A stretch of 64,000 bases of DNA. Origin: Citrobacter rodentium NBRC 105723 = DSM 16636 (GTDB lineage Bacteria > Pseudomonadota > Gammaproteobacteria > Enterobacterales > Enterobacteriaceae). Position 1 is the first letter of the stretch; every line of letters starts with the position of its first letter. The notes under the pieces were generated by a model. The model saw nothing but the letters and a program-made list of their open reading frames with translations. It ran no database searches and was not told the origin of the DNA. Of this stretch, positions 43,415-52,744 are shown in pieces. Made by a program: the position numbers and the translations under genes. The stretch covers positions 1,550,001 through 1,614,000 of the forward strand of contig NZ_CP082833.1 of assembly GCF_021278985.1 (NCBI RefSeq), given 5' to 3'.

Positions 43415-44518
43415 TTATTCCCACTCCTGCAGATAACGCTGTCCGTACTGGTCGGCAACCAGCAGAGCGGCATACACCTCATCCGGCGTTGCGCCGCCTG
43501 GCATATTGTGGATGGTTTCTCCCTCCACGCAGGACGCTTCCGCCACGATGCGCATTTTCGCCTGCACATCCTGTTTAATATCCAGCTGCGCCAGCGTAAT
43601 CGGCAGACCGACGGAGTGGCACAGCGCGGCGACGGTTTCAATCTCCTCAACCGGGGCGTTTTCCAGCACCAGCTGCGTCAGCGTACCAAACGCCACTTTC
43701 TCGCCGTGGTAGTAGTGATGGGCGTCAGGAATTGCCGTCAGACCGTTATGAATTGCATGCGCTGCCGCCAGACCGCCGCTTTCAAAGCCGACGCCGCTCA
43801 GATAGGTATTCGCCTCGATCACGCGCTCAAGCGCGGGCGTTACTACGTGCTGTTCAGCGGCCAGCATCGCTTTTTCACCCTCTTCCAGCAGCGTGTTGTA
43901 GCACAGTTCAGCCAGCGCCAGCGCAGCCTGGGTGCATTTTCCCCCGGCCATCGTGATCGCGCCGCTGCGTGAACAGGCGCGCGCTTCGAACCAGGTCGCC
44001 AGCGCGTCGCCGATACCGGCGGCCAGCAGTCGCGCCGGTGCGCCCGCGACAATTTTCGTATCAACGATAACCATATGCGGGTTATGCGGCAACATCAGGT
44101 AGCGGTCAAACTCACCGGCGTCGGTGTAGATAACGGAAAGAGCGCTGCATGGCGCATCGGTTGAGGCGATGGTCGGCGCAATAGCGACCGGCAGATTCAT
44201 AAAGTGGGCGAGCGCTTTGGCGGTATCCAGCGTTTTGCCGCCACCGATGCCAAGTACTGCGCCGCACTGCGCCTTTTCAGCGACGCTGCGCAGCCGGTCG
44301 ATCTCATTTTGCGAACATTCGCCGCCGAACGGCGCGATTTCCAGCGCCAGTCCCGCATCCCGGAAGCTCTTTTCCAGCGCCTCCTGAGCGAAACCTAAAA
44401 CAAATTTATCGCCGACCACCAGCCAGCGTTCCGCCAGCGGCTTGAGGTAGTCGCCAAGACGGGTGATGACATCTGCGCCCTGGATGTATTTACCAGGTGA
44501 TTGAATAATGCGATCCAT
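43415..44518 (-). CDS. gldA: Glycerol dehydrogenase
   Basis: A 367-residue Zn2+- and NAD+-dependent iron-containing-alcohol-dehydrogenase-family enzyme that oxidises glycerol to dihydroxyacetone (and reduces methylglyoxal or hydroxyacetone). The NAD loop GIGGGKTLDTAK (about 94-105) is present. The zinc ligands fall in GDALATWFEA and the His pairs of AAHAIHNG and DAHHYYHGE. The start ATG is 12 bp after fsaB. Last gene of the ptsA-fsaB-gldA unit. Confidence 0.96.
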   Translation of the reverse strand: MDRIIQSPGKYIQGADVITRLGDYLKPLAERWLVVGDKFVLGFAQEALEKSFRDAGLALEIAPFGGECSQNEIDRLRSVAEKAQCGAVLGIGGGKTLDTAKALAHFMNLPVAIAPTIASTDAPCSALSVIYTDAGEFDRYLMLPHNPHMVIVDTKIVAGAPARLLAAGIGDALATWFEARACSRSGAITMAGGKCTQAALALAELCYNTLLEEGEKAMLAAEQHVVTPALERVIEANTYLSGVGFESGGLAAAHAIHNGLTAIPDAHHYYHGEKVAFGTLTQLVLENAPVEEIETVAALCHSVGLPITLAQLDIKQDVQAKMRIVAEASCVEGETIHNMPGGATPDEVYAALLVADQYGQRYLQEWE

Positions 44519-44530
44519 ACGTTATCCCCT

Positions 44531-45193
44531 TTACAGGTTGATGTTTCCGAATGCGTTTTTCCAGTCCTGCTCAAACTTCTCAACAGCCGACTGTACCGCA
44601 GGGGTATCGAGCATTTGTTGCGCTACATCTAAAGGCAGCGTGATCGCTTCGCAGCCAGCCAGTAAACAGTCCAGCGCCTGACGCGGGGTTTTAAAGCTTG
44701 CCGCCAGCACTTTGCTGTTCGGGGCGTGCAGCGCCAGCAGGCTTTGCAACTCCTGTACCGTGCGGATACCGTCTCCGCCCTGCGCGTCCACGCGGTTTAC
44801 GTAGGGGGCGACATATTTCGCGCCTGCCAGCGCGGCCAGCAGCCCTTGCGCAGCGCTGTACACGGCGGTGCCGAGCGTCGTAATGCCCTCTTTTTTCAGC
44901 ATCTTGATCGCCGCCAGACCTTCGGAGGTCACCGGGATTTTCACCACGATGCCTGGTATGGCGTTGTTCAGGCGTTTCGCTTCGTTCACCATGCCCTGCG
45001 CATCGCGGCTCATGGTCTGGGCAAACAGTACGCCATCTGCGCCGATAACCTGTTGTAACCGCGGCAGCACATCCCAGAGGGATTCTTTGCTTGCCGCGAC
45101 AATGCTCGGATTGGTGGTCACGCCAGCAATCGGGAAGATGCGCGCCAGCCGTTCAACTTCCGCTACGTTTGCGGTATCCAGATACAGTTCCAT
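44531..45193 (-). CDS. fsaB: Fructose-6-phosphate aldolase 2 (FsaB/TalC)
   Basis: A 220-residue transaldolase-like class I aldolase, same length as E. coli. The Schiff-base lysine is Lys85 in GIVVKIPVT; YLDTANVAEVERL and GVTTNPSI open the barrel. It cleaves fructose 6-phosphate or related sugars to dihydroxyacetone and an aldehyde phosphate; GldA next door can reduce the dihydroxyacetone. The ATG at 45193 is preferred to one ten codons upstream, which reads through a Lys-rich, ribosome-site-containing leader. Confidence 0.95.
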   Translation of the reverse strand: MELYLDTANVAEVERLARIFPIAGVTTNPSIVAASKESLWDVLPRLQQVIGADGVLFAQTMSRDAQGMVNEAKRLNNAIPGIVVKIPVTSEGLAAIKMLKKEGITTLGTAVYSAAQGLLAALAGAKYVAPYVNRVDAQGGDGIRTVQELQSLLALHAPNSKVLAASFKTPRQALDCLLAGCEAITLPLDVAQQMLDTPAVQSAVEKFEQDWKNAFGNINL

Positions 45194-45206
45194 TTTCTTC
45201 CTCTTT

Positions 45207-47708
45207 TTAAAGTTCAAGCTCATGTTGCAGCAGGCTGGCGATAGCGTCGGCGGAGGCGGCGTTAACCAGCGCGTTGCGAAATTCTTCGTGCATGATGCGA
45301 CGGGCCAGACGTGAGAAAATGCGCATATGCTGGTCGCCCGCGGCGTGTTTGTTGAGCGTCAGCATGATGATGAACTGCGCCTCGTCGTCGCCCCAGCGGA
45401 CCGGCGCGTTCAGCCGCGCCACGCTGATGGTGGACTGCTCAATATGTTCAGATTTGCTGTGCGGAATGGCGAAGCTAAAGCCCAGGCCGGTTGAGAAGAC
45501 CGCTTCGCGCGCCCAGAGATCGGCCTCCAGCTTACGCGGATAGCGGCAGCGACCCGCCAGCAGCAGGTTGTCGGTCATCCCCTTGATCACCTCTTCCTTA
45601 CTGCGCCAGTCGCTGTCAAGGGTGATGCATTGGGCGGTGACCAGCGGGGCGTCCTGCTGCGTCATGCGGAACTGCGCCAGCAGATGCTCCACCTCCAGCG
45701 AGGTGCGGCAGGCCATCGCCTGATTCAGCAACTGGCGACAGGCGCGGCTGTCGAGCTGCGCCATGCGCGCTTTGGCGGTGGGAATCGACGGCGCGCTCAT
45801 GCTGATCTCATCCAGCCCGAGGCCAACCAGCAGCGGAAGAACCGAGCCTTTTGCCCCCAGCTCGCCGCACAGGCCAATCCACTTACCCTGTCGATGCACC
45901 GCCTGCACCGCGTAATCCAGCGCGCGCAGAAAGGCCGGGTTCAGACTGTTATAGTGGCGAGTGACTTTAGCGTTGTCGCGATCGACGGCCAGCAGGTACT
46001 GCGTCAAATCGTTGCTGCCGATGCTGAAGAAATCAATCTCCTCGCAGCACTGATCGATGATGAACATCACCGACGGAACTTCCAGCATGATGCCGAGCGG
46101 GATCTTCTCATCAAACGGGATATGCTCATTGCGTAACTGCTGTTTAGCTTCCGCCAGTTTCTCTTTGACCCACAGGATCTCTTCCATTGAGGAGATCATC
46201 GGGATCATGATTTTCAGGCTGCCGTGTGCTGACGCGCGCAGGATCGCCCGCAGTTGGGTGGTAAACAGCGCAGCGTACTCTTCATAGATGCGCACGGCGC
46301 GATAGCCGAGGAAAGGGTTGGTTTCCGCCGGGATGTTGAGGTAATCAACGGGCTTATCGCCGCCGATGTCCATCGTGCGCACAATAATGCTGCGTCCCCG
46401 GGCGGGCTCCAGCGCCTGGCAAAAGATATTGTACAGTTCGTTTTCGTCCGGCGCGCTGGCGCGGTCCATATACAGCATTTCCGTACGGAACAGACCGACC
46501 GCTTCCGCGCCGTTGCCGAAGGCGGCCTGCGCCTCAACGGAGTGCGCGATATTGGCGGCGACCTCCATCCGGACATCGTCCGCAGTGCGCGCTTCCCGGT
46601 TCAGCCAGACGCGCTGCTGTTCGCGCAGGGCATGCTGTACGCGGGCCTCCTGCTGGTAATAGCGATCGACGGGCTCGTCAGGAGCGACCACGATTGCGCC
46701 TGCGTTGCCGTCGATATACACCGTTTGCTGGAGCCACGGCGTTAAGGCGTCAATTTCCACGCCGACCAGGGTGGGAATATTAAACGAACGGGCGAGGATC
46801 ACCGTGTGCGAGGTGGTGCCGCCGCTTTTTAACAGCAAGCCTTTGAGGAACGTTTTATCCAGCTCCAGGAACTGGCTTGGCGTCAGTTCATCGGCCATAC
46901 AGACGCTGGGCTGGGTCAGCCTGCTCGGCGCCGGAAAGCGTTCTTCGCCGTAAATGTGTTGCAGCAACTGGAAGCAAACGTCACGCACGTCCAGCGCGCG
47001 CTCCTGTAAATAGCTGCTGCTGGAACGGGAGAATTCATCGCAGAAATGGTTAGCGCTGGCAACAATCGCCTGCGCGCAGCTTAAGCCGCGTGAAACCCCG
47101 TCCAGCAGGTGCTGACGCAAAGAGGTATCGCCCGCCAGCGAACGGTGGGCTTCCAGGATGGCGCTGGTGGCGCCATCGCTGTCGAGCAAACGGAACGCGA
47201 TGCTTTTCATTAATAGCGTTAAGCCGCGATCCAGCGCTGACTGTTCCTTCTCCACGTCGTTTGCCGCAGGTAGTTCGCCGAGGGCGTTGAGATCCAGCGA
47301 GGAGATCAGAGTCAGGATGCCGCCAGCGCTGCCGTTGCAGACGGTTCGGGCGCGAAATAACTGCGGATTCAGGTGGGTGAGCGAGGCGGGAAGCGGGACT
47401 AATTCGCTGCTGCTGACTTCTGCCAGCGGGGCGTCACAGAGCGGAAATTCTTCGCGTAGCCACTGGCTCAGACGCTGGTGAGCTTCGGCTTCATCCGCGC
47501 CGGTAATCAGCAACTGGCAGCTGTCGCCAGCCAGGGTGTCGGTGCCAATCAGCGCCAGCGCGCTTTTGGCGTTGCCCTTACGACCAGTGCGCAGGTTGTG
47601 CCACTCAATCTGAGACGTGAAGGTATTGCACAGCGTTTCCACGTGGCTTGCCGGGCGCGCATGAACGCCGTTGGGCAGTTCACAGGTAAATTCCACAATC
47701 AGGGCCAT
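45207..47708 (-). CDS. ptsA: Multiphosphoryl transfer protein PtsA (HPr-EI-EIIA)
   Basis: An 833-residue fusion of three PTS parts. The HPr domain is residues 1-90, with His16 in GVHARPAS. Enzyme I spans about 115-670, with His301 in GGTTSHTVILAR and the PEP-site segment GLCGELGAKG. The C-terminal fructose-type EIIA is about 690-833, with His750 in AIPHSKSE. It can carry phosphate from PEP to the FrwB/FrwD EIIB proteins without the general PTS. Same length as E. coli. Confidence 0.96.
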   Translation of the reverse strand: MALIVEFTCELPNGVHARPASHVETLCNTFTSQIEWHNLRTGRKGNAKSALALIGTDTLAGDSCQLLITGADEAEAHQRLSQWLREEFPLCDAPLAEVSSSELVPLPASLTHLNPQLFRARTVCNGSAGGILTLISSLDLNALGELPAANDVEKEQSALDRGLTLLMKSIAFRLLDSDGATSAILEAHRSLAGDTSLRQHLLDGVSRGLSCAQAIVASANHFCDEFSRSSSSYLQERALDVRDVCFQLLQHIYGEERFPAPSRLTQPSVCMADELTPSQFLELDKTFLKGLLLKSGGTTSHTVILARSFNIPTLVGVEIDALTPWLQQTVYIDGNAGAIVVAPDEPVDRYYQQEARVQHALREQQRVWLNREARTADDVRMEVAANIAHSVEAQAAFGNGAEAVGLFRTEMLYMDRASAPDENELYNIFCQALEPARGRSIIVRTMDIGGDKPVDYLNIPAETNPFLGYRAVRIYEEYAALFTTQLRAILRASAHGSLKIMIPMISSMEEILWVKEKLAEAKQQLRNEHIPFDEKIPLGIMLEVPSVMFIIDQCCEEIDFFSIGSNDLTQYLLAVDRDNAKVTRHYNSLNPAFLRALDYAVQAVHRQGKWIGLCGELGAKGSVLPLLVGLGLDEISMSAPSIPTAKARMAQLDSRACRQLLNQAMACRTSLEVEHLLAQFRMTQQDAPLVTAQCITLDSDWRSKEEVIKGMTDNLLLAGRCRYPRKLEADLWAREAVFSTGLGFSFAIPHSKSEHIEQSTISVARLNAPVRWGDDEAQFIIMLTLNKHAAGDQHMRIFSRLARRIMHEEFRNALVNAASADAIASLLQHELEL

Positions 47709-48015
47709 TGCCTCTCTCCCATAACGGTTTTCTGCTTACAGGATAAAAGGGCTTGATTGCTCTCTGCCATGTGACAAATCTGCCAAAAACTGGACAAATG
47801 TAATGTGACGAGAAAATTGCGAGTTGCTTCACAACTCGGAGCGTTAGCGTTTTCATTACGCTGTGCTGAAGTTATGAAGCGGATCGCATTTTTGTACTGA
47901 TATTACAAAAATCCAGTAAATGGCCTTTTTATCCACTGTCTGCGCCGTTGCGGATTGCCTATTGTTTGCCACAACAACGTTATGGATATGGGCTTTCCTG
48001 GCCCGGGAGCGACGT
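47709..48015. promoter_or_regulatory. Divergent ptsA / frwC control region
   Basis: 307 bp between ptsA (minus) and frwC (plus). It contains a 7-bp dyad CGAGTTG-cttca-CAACTCG (47820-47838) and two tgtgac words (47770, 47805) that might be CRP half sites. The shared position suggests joint control of both arms of the cluster. An open frame through 47920-48015 ahead of frwC is not conserved and is taken as leader. Confidence 0.5.
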
Positions 48016-49095
48016 ATGAAAGAGTTGGTGCAGATCCTGAAAAATACCCGACAGCATCTTATGACGGGCGTGTCGCATATGATCCCCTTTGTGGTTGCGG
48101 GCGGCATCTTACTGGCGGTCTCCGTCATGCTGTACGGCAAAGGGGCGGTGCCGGACGCTGCGACCGATCCGAATCTGAAAAAACTGTTTGATATTGGCGT
48201 CGCCGGACTGACGCTGATGGTGCCTTTTCTTGCCGCCTACATCGGTTATTCCATTGCCGAACGCTCCGCGCTGGCGCCCTGCGCGATTGGCGCCTGGGTG
48301 GGCAACAGCTTCGGCGCCGGTTTTTTTGGCGCGCTGATTGCCGGGATCATCGGCGGCATCGTCGTTCACTACCTGAAAAAAATCCCGGTGCATAAGGTGC
48401 TGCGCTCCGTTATGCCCATCTTTGTTATTCCGGTCATCGGCACCTTTATCACGGCAGGCATCATGATGTGGGGGCTGGGCGAACCGGTCGGCGCGCTGAC
48501 CGGCAGCCTGACCGAATGGCTGCAGGGGATGCAGCAGGGCAGCATCGTGATGTTAGCGGTAATTATGGGACTAATGCTGGCCTTTGATATGGGCGGTCCG
48601 GTAAACAAGGTTGCCTATGCCTTTATGCTGATTTGCGTGGCGCAGGGCGTCTACACCGTTGTGGCCATCGCCGCCGTAGGGATCTGCGTACCGCCGCTGG
48701 GCCTGGGGCTGGCAACGTTGCTGGGACGTAAAAACTTCTCTCCGGAAGAGCGGGAAGCCGGTAAAGCGGCGCTGGTGATGGGCTGCGTAGGCGTCACTGA
48801 AGGGGCGATTCCCTTCGCCGCCGCCGATCCGCTGCGCGTCATCCCTTCCATCATGCTGGGCTCAGCCTGCGGGGCGGCCACCGCTGCGCTGTTCGGCGCG
48901 CAGTGCTATGCCGGCTGGGGCGGCTTAATCGTCCTGCCGGTGGTGGAAGGCAAGCTCGGTTATATCGCCGCGATCGCCGTCGGCGCGGTTGTTACTGCAA
49001 TCTGCGTAAACGTGCTGAAAAGCCTGGCGCGGAAGAAGGACACTCAGGTTGACGAAAAAGAAGACGACCTGGATTTAGAGTTTGAAATGAATTAA
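48016..49095 (+). CDS. frwC: Fructose-like PTS permease EIIC FrwC
   Basis: A 359-residue EIIC of the fructose family with about eight to ten membrane helices. Conserved loop segments are TGVSHMIPFVVAGGI, FDMGGPVNKVAYAF and TEGAIPFAAADPLRV (the GxxE substrate loop). It has no EIIB or EIIA domain of its own; FrwB and FrwD supply EIIB and PtsA supplies EIIA. The start at 48016 (MKELVQILKNTRQHL) matches E. coli. Substrate unknown. Confidence 0.95.
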   Translation: MKELVQILKNTRQHLMTGVSHMIPFVVAGGILLAVSVMLYGKGAVPDAATDPNLKKLFDIGVAGLTLMVPFLAAYIGYSIAERSALAPCAIGAWVGNSFGAGFFGALIAGIIGGIVVHYLKKIPVHKVLRSVMPIFVIPVIGTFITAGIMMWGLGEPVGALTGSLTEWLQGMQQGSIVMLAVIMGLMLAFDMGGPVNKVAYAFMLICVAQGVYTVVAIAAVGICVPPLGLGLATLLGRKNFSPEEREAGKAALVMGCVGVTEGAIPFAAADPLRVIPSIMLGSACGAATAALFGAQCYAGWGGLIVLPVVEGKLGYIAAIAVGAVVTAICVNVLKSLARKKDTQVDEKEDDLDLEFEMN

Positions 49096-49109
49096 GTGAG
49101 GAAGAAACC

Positions 49110-49430
49110 ATGACGAAAATTATTGCAGTTACCGCATGTCCTTCAGGCGTCGCGCATACCTATATGGCTGCCGAAGCGCTGGAGAGCGCCGCAAAAGCGA
49201 AAGGCTGGGAAGTGAAAGTGGAGACGCAGGGCTCAATTGGCCTGGAAAATGAGCTGACGCCGGACGACGTGGCGAGCGCGGATATGGTGATTCTGACTAA
49301 GGATATCGGCATCAAATTCGAAGAGCGCTTCGCAGGTAAAACCATCGTACGCGTCAATATCAGCGATGCGGTAAAACGCGCCGACGCCATTATGAATAAG
49401 ATTGACGCGCATCTGGCGCAAACCGCGTAA
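49110..49430 (+). CDS. frwB: Fructose-like PTS EIIB FrwB
   Basis: A 106-residue EIIB-Fru domain. Phosphocysteine Cys10 is in TACPSGVAHTYMAAE. It lies 14 bp downstream of frwC and would pass phosphate from PtsA to the sugar bound in FrwC. Confidence 0.96.
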   Translation: MTKIIAVTACPSGVAHTYMAAEALESAAKAKGWEVKVETQGSIGLENELTPDDVASADMVILTKDIGIKFEERFAGKTIVRVNISDAVKRADAIMNKIDAHLAQTA

Positions 49431-49477
49431 CCGTTTTTTGATTAACAGCCTGCTTCATCAGGCGTCATCGTTGCAGG

Positions 49478-49560
49478 CAGTTTGAACACGGACAGCGCGC
49501 AGGAACCCGAGCGTACCCGCCGTACGTGAGGGTTACGAGCACAGCCTAGGTTCAAAATGA
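49478..49560. repeat. Nested hairpin element between frwB and pflD
   Basis: TTTGAAC (49481-49487) pairs with GTTCAAA (49550-49556), AACCC (49504-49508) with GGGTT (49530-49534), and CGTAC (49512-49516) with GTACG (49522-49526). Together they form one large nested stem in the 171-bp gap. Smaller stems (agcctg/caggct) flank it. It looks like a dispersed intergenic repeat or an RNA structure separating PTS from glycyl-radical gene expression. Identity not known to me. Confidence 0.5.
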
Positions 49561-49601
49561 CAAATAAGATAGCCTGATGGCCAGGCTTCAGGGAGTTCCT
49601 C

Positions 49602-51899
49602 ATGACGAATCGTATCCAACGCCTGAAAAGCGCGCTGTTCCAGAACAACCGTGAAATCTCGCTGGAACGCGCGCTGCTTTACACCGCCAGCTATCAGCAG
49701 ACGGAGGGCGAACCGGTTATCCTGCGTCGCGCCAAAGCGACGGCGTATATCCTTGAACATGTGGCGATCTCAATTCGTGATGAGGAACTGATTGCCGGGA
49801 ACCGCACCGTAAAACCGCGTGCGGGGATTATGTCGCCCGAGATGGACCCGTACTGGCTGCTCAAGGAGCTGGATCAGTTTCCGACGCGCCCGCAGGACCG
49901 TTTTGATATTAGCGAAGAAGATAAACGCATCTATCGCGAAGAGCTGTTCCCCTGGTGGGAAAAACGCTCGATGAAGGATTTCATCAACGCGCAGATGACC
50001 GATGAGGTGAAGGCCGCCGTCAGTACGCAGATTTTTAGCGTCAACCAGACGGATAAAGGGCAGGGGCATATCATCATTGATTATCCGCGCCTGCTGAATA
50101 ACGGGCTGGGCGAACTGACGACGCAGATGCGGGCGCACTGTCAACAAGCGCCCGATAATCACTTTTATCAGGCCGCGCTGCTGCTGCTGGAAGCGTCTCA
50201 GCGGCATATTTTGCGCTATGCCGTGCTGGCGGAAGAGATGGCTGAGCGCTGCCCTGACGCGAAGCGCCGTCAGGAACTGCTCGCGATTGCGGCGAACTTG
50301 CGGCATAACGCGGCGCATAAGCCGCAGACCTTCTGGCAGGCGTGTCAGCTGTTCTGGTACATGAACATCATTTTGCAGTACGAGTCTAACGCCAGCTCGC
50401 TGTCGCTTGGCCGGTTCGACCAGTACATGCTGCCGTTTTACCAGGCATCGCTGACGCAGGGGGACGATCCGGCTTTCCTGAAGGAGCTGCTTGAGTCGCT
50501 GTGGGTGAAGTGCAACGATATCGTGTTATTGCGCTCGACCAGCAGCGCCCGCTATTTTGCCGGCTTCCCGACCGGTTACACCGCGCTGCTTGGCGGCTTA
50601 ACCGAAAACGGGCGCAGCGCGGTGAACGTCCTCTCTTTCCTGTGCCTTGACGCCTACCAGAGCGTACAGCTGCCGCAGCCTAACCTCGGCGTGCGCACCA
50701 ATGCGCTGATCGATACGCCGTTCCTGATGAAAACGGCACAGACGATCCGCCTCGGCACCGGTATCCCGCAGATCTTCAATGATGAAGTGGTGGTGCCCGC
50801 ATTCCTGAACCGCGGCGTATCGCTGGAGGATGCGCGTGATTACGCGGTAGTGGGCTGCGTGGAGCTGTCGATCCCGGGCAAAACCTACGGCCTGCATGAC
50901 ATCGCCATGTTCAATTTGCTGAAGGTGATGGAGATTAGCCTCTACGAAAACGAGGGCAACAGCGAACTCAGTTATGAAGGCCTGCTGGATCATATTCGCA
51001 GCAAAATCAGCCATTACATCACCCTGATGGTGGAGGGCAGCAATATTTGCGATATCGGCCACCGCGACTGGGCGCCGGTGCCGCTGCTTTCCTCGTTTAT
51101 CAGCGACTGTCTGCAAAATGGGCGCGATATTACCGACGGCGGCGCGCGCTATAACTTCTCCGGCGTTCAGGGGATAGGCATCGCTAACCTGAGCGACTCG
51201 CTGCACGCTCTGAACGGGCTGGTGTTTGAGCAGCAGCGCCTGAGTTTCGATGAACTGCTCGCCGTGCTGAAAGCTAATTTTGCCACCCCGGAAGGAGAAA
51301 AGATCCGCGCCCGGCTGATCAACCGCTTCGAGAAATACGGTAACGACATTGATGATGTCGATAACATCAGCGCCGAACTGCTGCGTTATTACTGCAAAGA
51401 GGTGGAAAAATATCAGAATCCGCGCGGCGGCCATTTTACGCCGGGCTCTTATACCGTCTCTGCGCATGTGCCCCTGGGTGCGGTAGTGGGGGCGACGCCG
51501 GACGGTCGTTTCGCCGGAGAACAGCTGGCCGACGGCGGCCTGTCGCCAATGCTCGGACAGGACATGCAGGGGCCGACGGCGGTACTGAAATCGGTCAGCA
51601 AGCTCGATAACACGCTGCTTTCCAACGGCACGCTGCTGAACGTCAAATTTACTCCGGCGACCCTGGAGGGCGAGGCGGGGCTGCGCAAGCTCGCTGACTT
51701 CCTGCGCGCATTTACTCAGCTTAAGCTTCAGCACATCCAGTTTAATGTGGTGAATGCCGAAACGCTGCGGGAAGCGCAGCAGCGACCGCAGGATTTCGCC
51801 GGACTGGTGGTTCGCGTGGCGGGCTATAGCGCCTTCTTTGTTGAGCTGTCGAAGGAGATCCAGGATGACATCATTCGCCGTACCGCGCATCAGCTGTGA
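49602..51899 (+). CDS. pflD: Glycyl-radical enzyme PflD (PFL2-like)
   Basis: A 765-residue glycyl-radical enzyme. The radical glycine is Gly741 in RVAGYSAFF. Catalytic Cys419 and Glu421 lie in the single-cysteine motif GCVELSIPG. GCVE, rather than a PFL Cys-Cys pair, places it with the dehydratase/lyase branch (glycerol dehydratase, choline lyase), not true pyruvate formate-lyase. Reaction unknown; a diol or polyol eliminase is the family-based guess. It overlaps the start of its activase gene pflC by 35 bp. Confidence 0.93.
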   Translation: MTNRIQRLKSALFQNNREISLERALLYTASYQQTEGEPVILRRAKATAYILEHVAISIRDEELIAGNRTVKPRAGIMSPEMDPYWLLKELDQFPTRPQDRFDISEEDKRIYREELFPWWEKRSMKDFINAQMTDEVKAAVSTQIFSVNQTDKGQGHIIIDYPRLLNNGLGELTTQMRAHCQQAPDNHFYQAALLLLEASQRHILRYAVLAEEMAERCPDAKRRQELLAIAANLRHNAAHKPQTFWQACQLFWYMNIILQYESNASSLSLGRFDQYMLPFYQASLTQGDDPAFLKELLESLWVKCNDIVLLRSTSSARYFAGFPTGYTALLGGLTENGRSAVNVLSFLCLDAYQSVQLPQPNLGVRTNALIDTPFLMKTAQTIRLGTGIPQIFNDEVVVPAFLNRGVSLEDARDYAVVGCVELSIPGKTYGLHDIAMFNLLKVMEISLYENEGNSELSYEGLLDHIRSKISHYITLMVEGSNICDIGHRDWAPVPLLSSFISDCLQNGRDITDGGARYNFSGVQGIGIANLSDSLHALNGLVFEQQRLSFDELLAVLKANFATPEGEKIRARLINRFEKYGNDIDDVDNISAELLRYYCKEVEKYQNPRGGHFTPGSYTVSAHVPLGAVVGATPDGRFAGEQLADGGLSPMLGQDMQGPTAVLKSVSKLDNTLLSNGTLLNVKFTPATLEGEAGLRKLADFLRAFTQLKLQHIQFNVVNAETLREAQQRPQDFAGLVVRVAGYSAFFVELSKEIQDDIIRRTAHQL

Positions 51900-52743
51900 G
51901 GTACCGGAGCCGCGCGGCGATGACGTTGCGCGCATCTTCAATATTCAGCGTTACTCGTTGAATGACGGGCAGGGAATACGCACGGTAGTCTTTTTTAAAG
52001 GCTGCCCGCATACCTGTCCGTGGTGCGCCAATCCTGAATCCATTTCACCGCGTATTGAAACCGTGCGCCGGGAAAGTAAATGTCTGCACTGCGTGCCCTG
52101 CCTGCGGGACGCCGACGAATGCCCTTCCGGTGCGTTTGAACGGATCGGGCGCGACGTCACCCTTGATGAGCTGGAACGTGAGGTGATGAAAGACGACGTT
52201 TTCTTTCGCACTTCCGGCGGCGGTGTTACTCTCTCCGGCGGCGAGGTGCTGATGCAGGCGCCTTTCGCGACCCGATTCCTGCACCGCCTGCGGCGCTGGG
52301 ATGTGCGCTGCGCGATTGAAACCGCCGGTGATGCATCCGCCAGTCGCCTGTTGCCGCTGGCGAAAGCCTGTGATGAGGTACTCTTTGATTTAAAAATTAT
52401 GGAGCCGGAGCGGGCGCGTGAGGTGGTGAACATGAATCTGCCGCGGGTACTGGCGAATCTGAAGCTGCTGGTGGCGGAAGGGATTAATGTGATCCCCCGC
52501 TTGCCATTGATTCCCGGTTATACACTTATGCCGGAGAATATGCAGCGTGCCCTGAGCTTGTTGTTATCACTTGGGATAAGACAGGTTCATTTGCTGCCGT
52601 TTCATCTGTACGGCGAACCGAAATATCGCCTGCTCGGGCAGTCCTGGTCAATGAAATACGTTCCGGCGCCCACGGCGCAAGCCGTGGCAAGATACCGTGA
52701 AATGGCGGAGAACGCTGGCTTTGAGGTCACCACAGGAGGTTAA
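51865..52743 (+). CDS. pflC: Glycyl-radical enzyme activase PflC (radical SAM)
   Basis: A 292-residue radical SAM protein that installs the glycyl radical on PflD. The radical cluster motif CxxxCxxC is Cys47, Cys51, Cys54 (GCPHTCPWC). A second cysteine set, Cys73, Cys76, Cys79 and Cys86, marks a ferredoxin-like auxiliary cluster, as in dehydratase-type activases. The start at 51865 has GAAGGAG upstream, lies within pflD, and gives the E. coli length. Confidence 0.95.
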   Translation: MTSFAVPRISCEVPEPRGDDVARIFNIQRYSLNDGQGIRTVVFFKGCPHTCPWCANPESISPRIETVRRESKCLHCVPCLRDADECPSGAFERIGRDVTLDELEREVMKDDVFFRTSGGGVTLSGGEVLMQAPFATRFLHRLRRWDVRCAIETAGDASASRLLPLAKACDEVLFDLKIMEPERAREVVNMNLPRVLANLKLLVAEGINVIPRLPLIPGYTLMPENMQRALSLLLSLGIRQVHLLPFHLYGEPKYRLLGQSWSMKYVPAPTAQAVARYREMAENAGFEVTTGG

Positions 52744-52744
52744 T

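Noticed and set aside
47920..48015. N-terminal extension of frwC, including a hydrophobic stretch
   Set aside because: The conserved protein starts at 48016; the extension lies in the divergent promoter region and has no ribosome site.
50598..51941. A 447-residue open frame opposite pflD, and similar long frames opposite metL (36595-37662) and katG (41376-42455)
   Set aside because: All are shadows of intact conserved genes; no recognisable domain or start signal.
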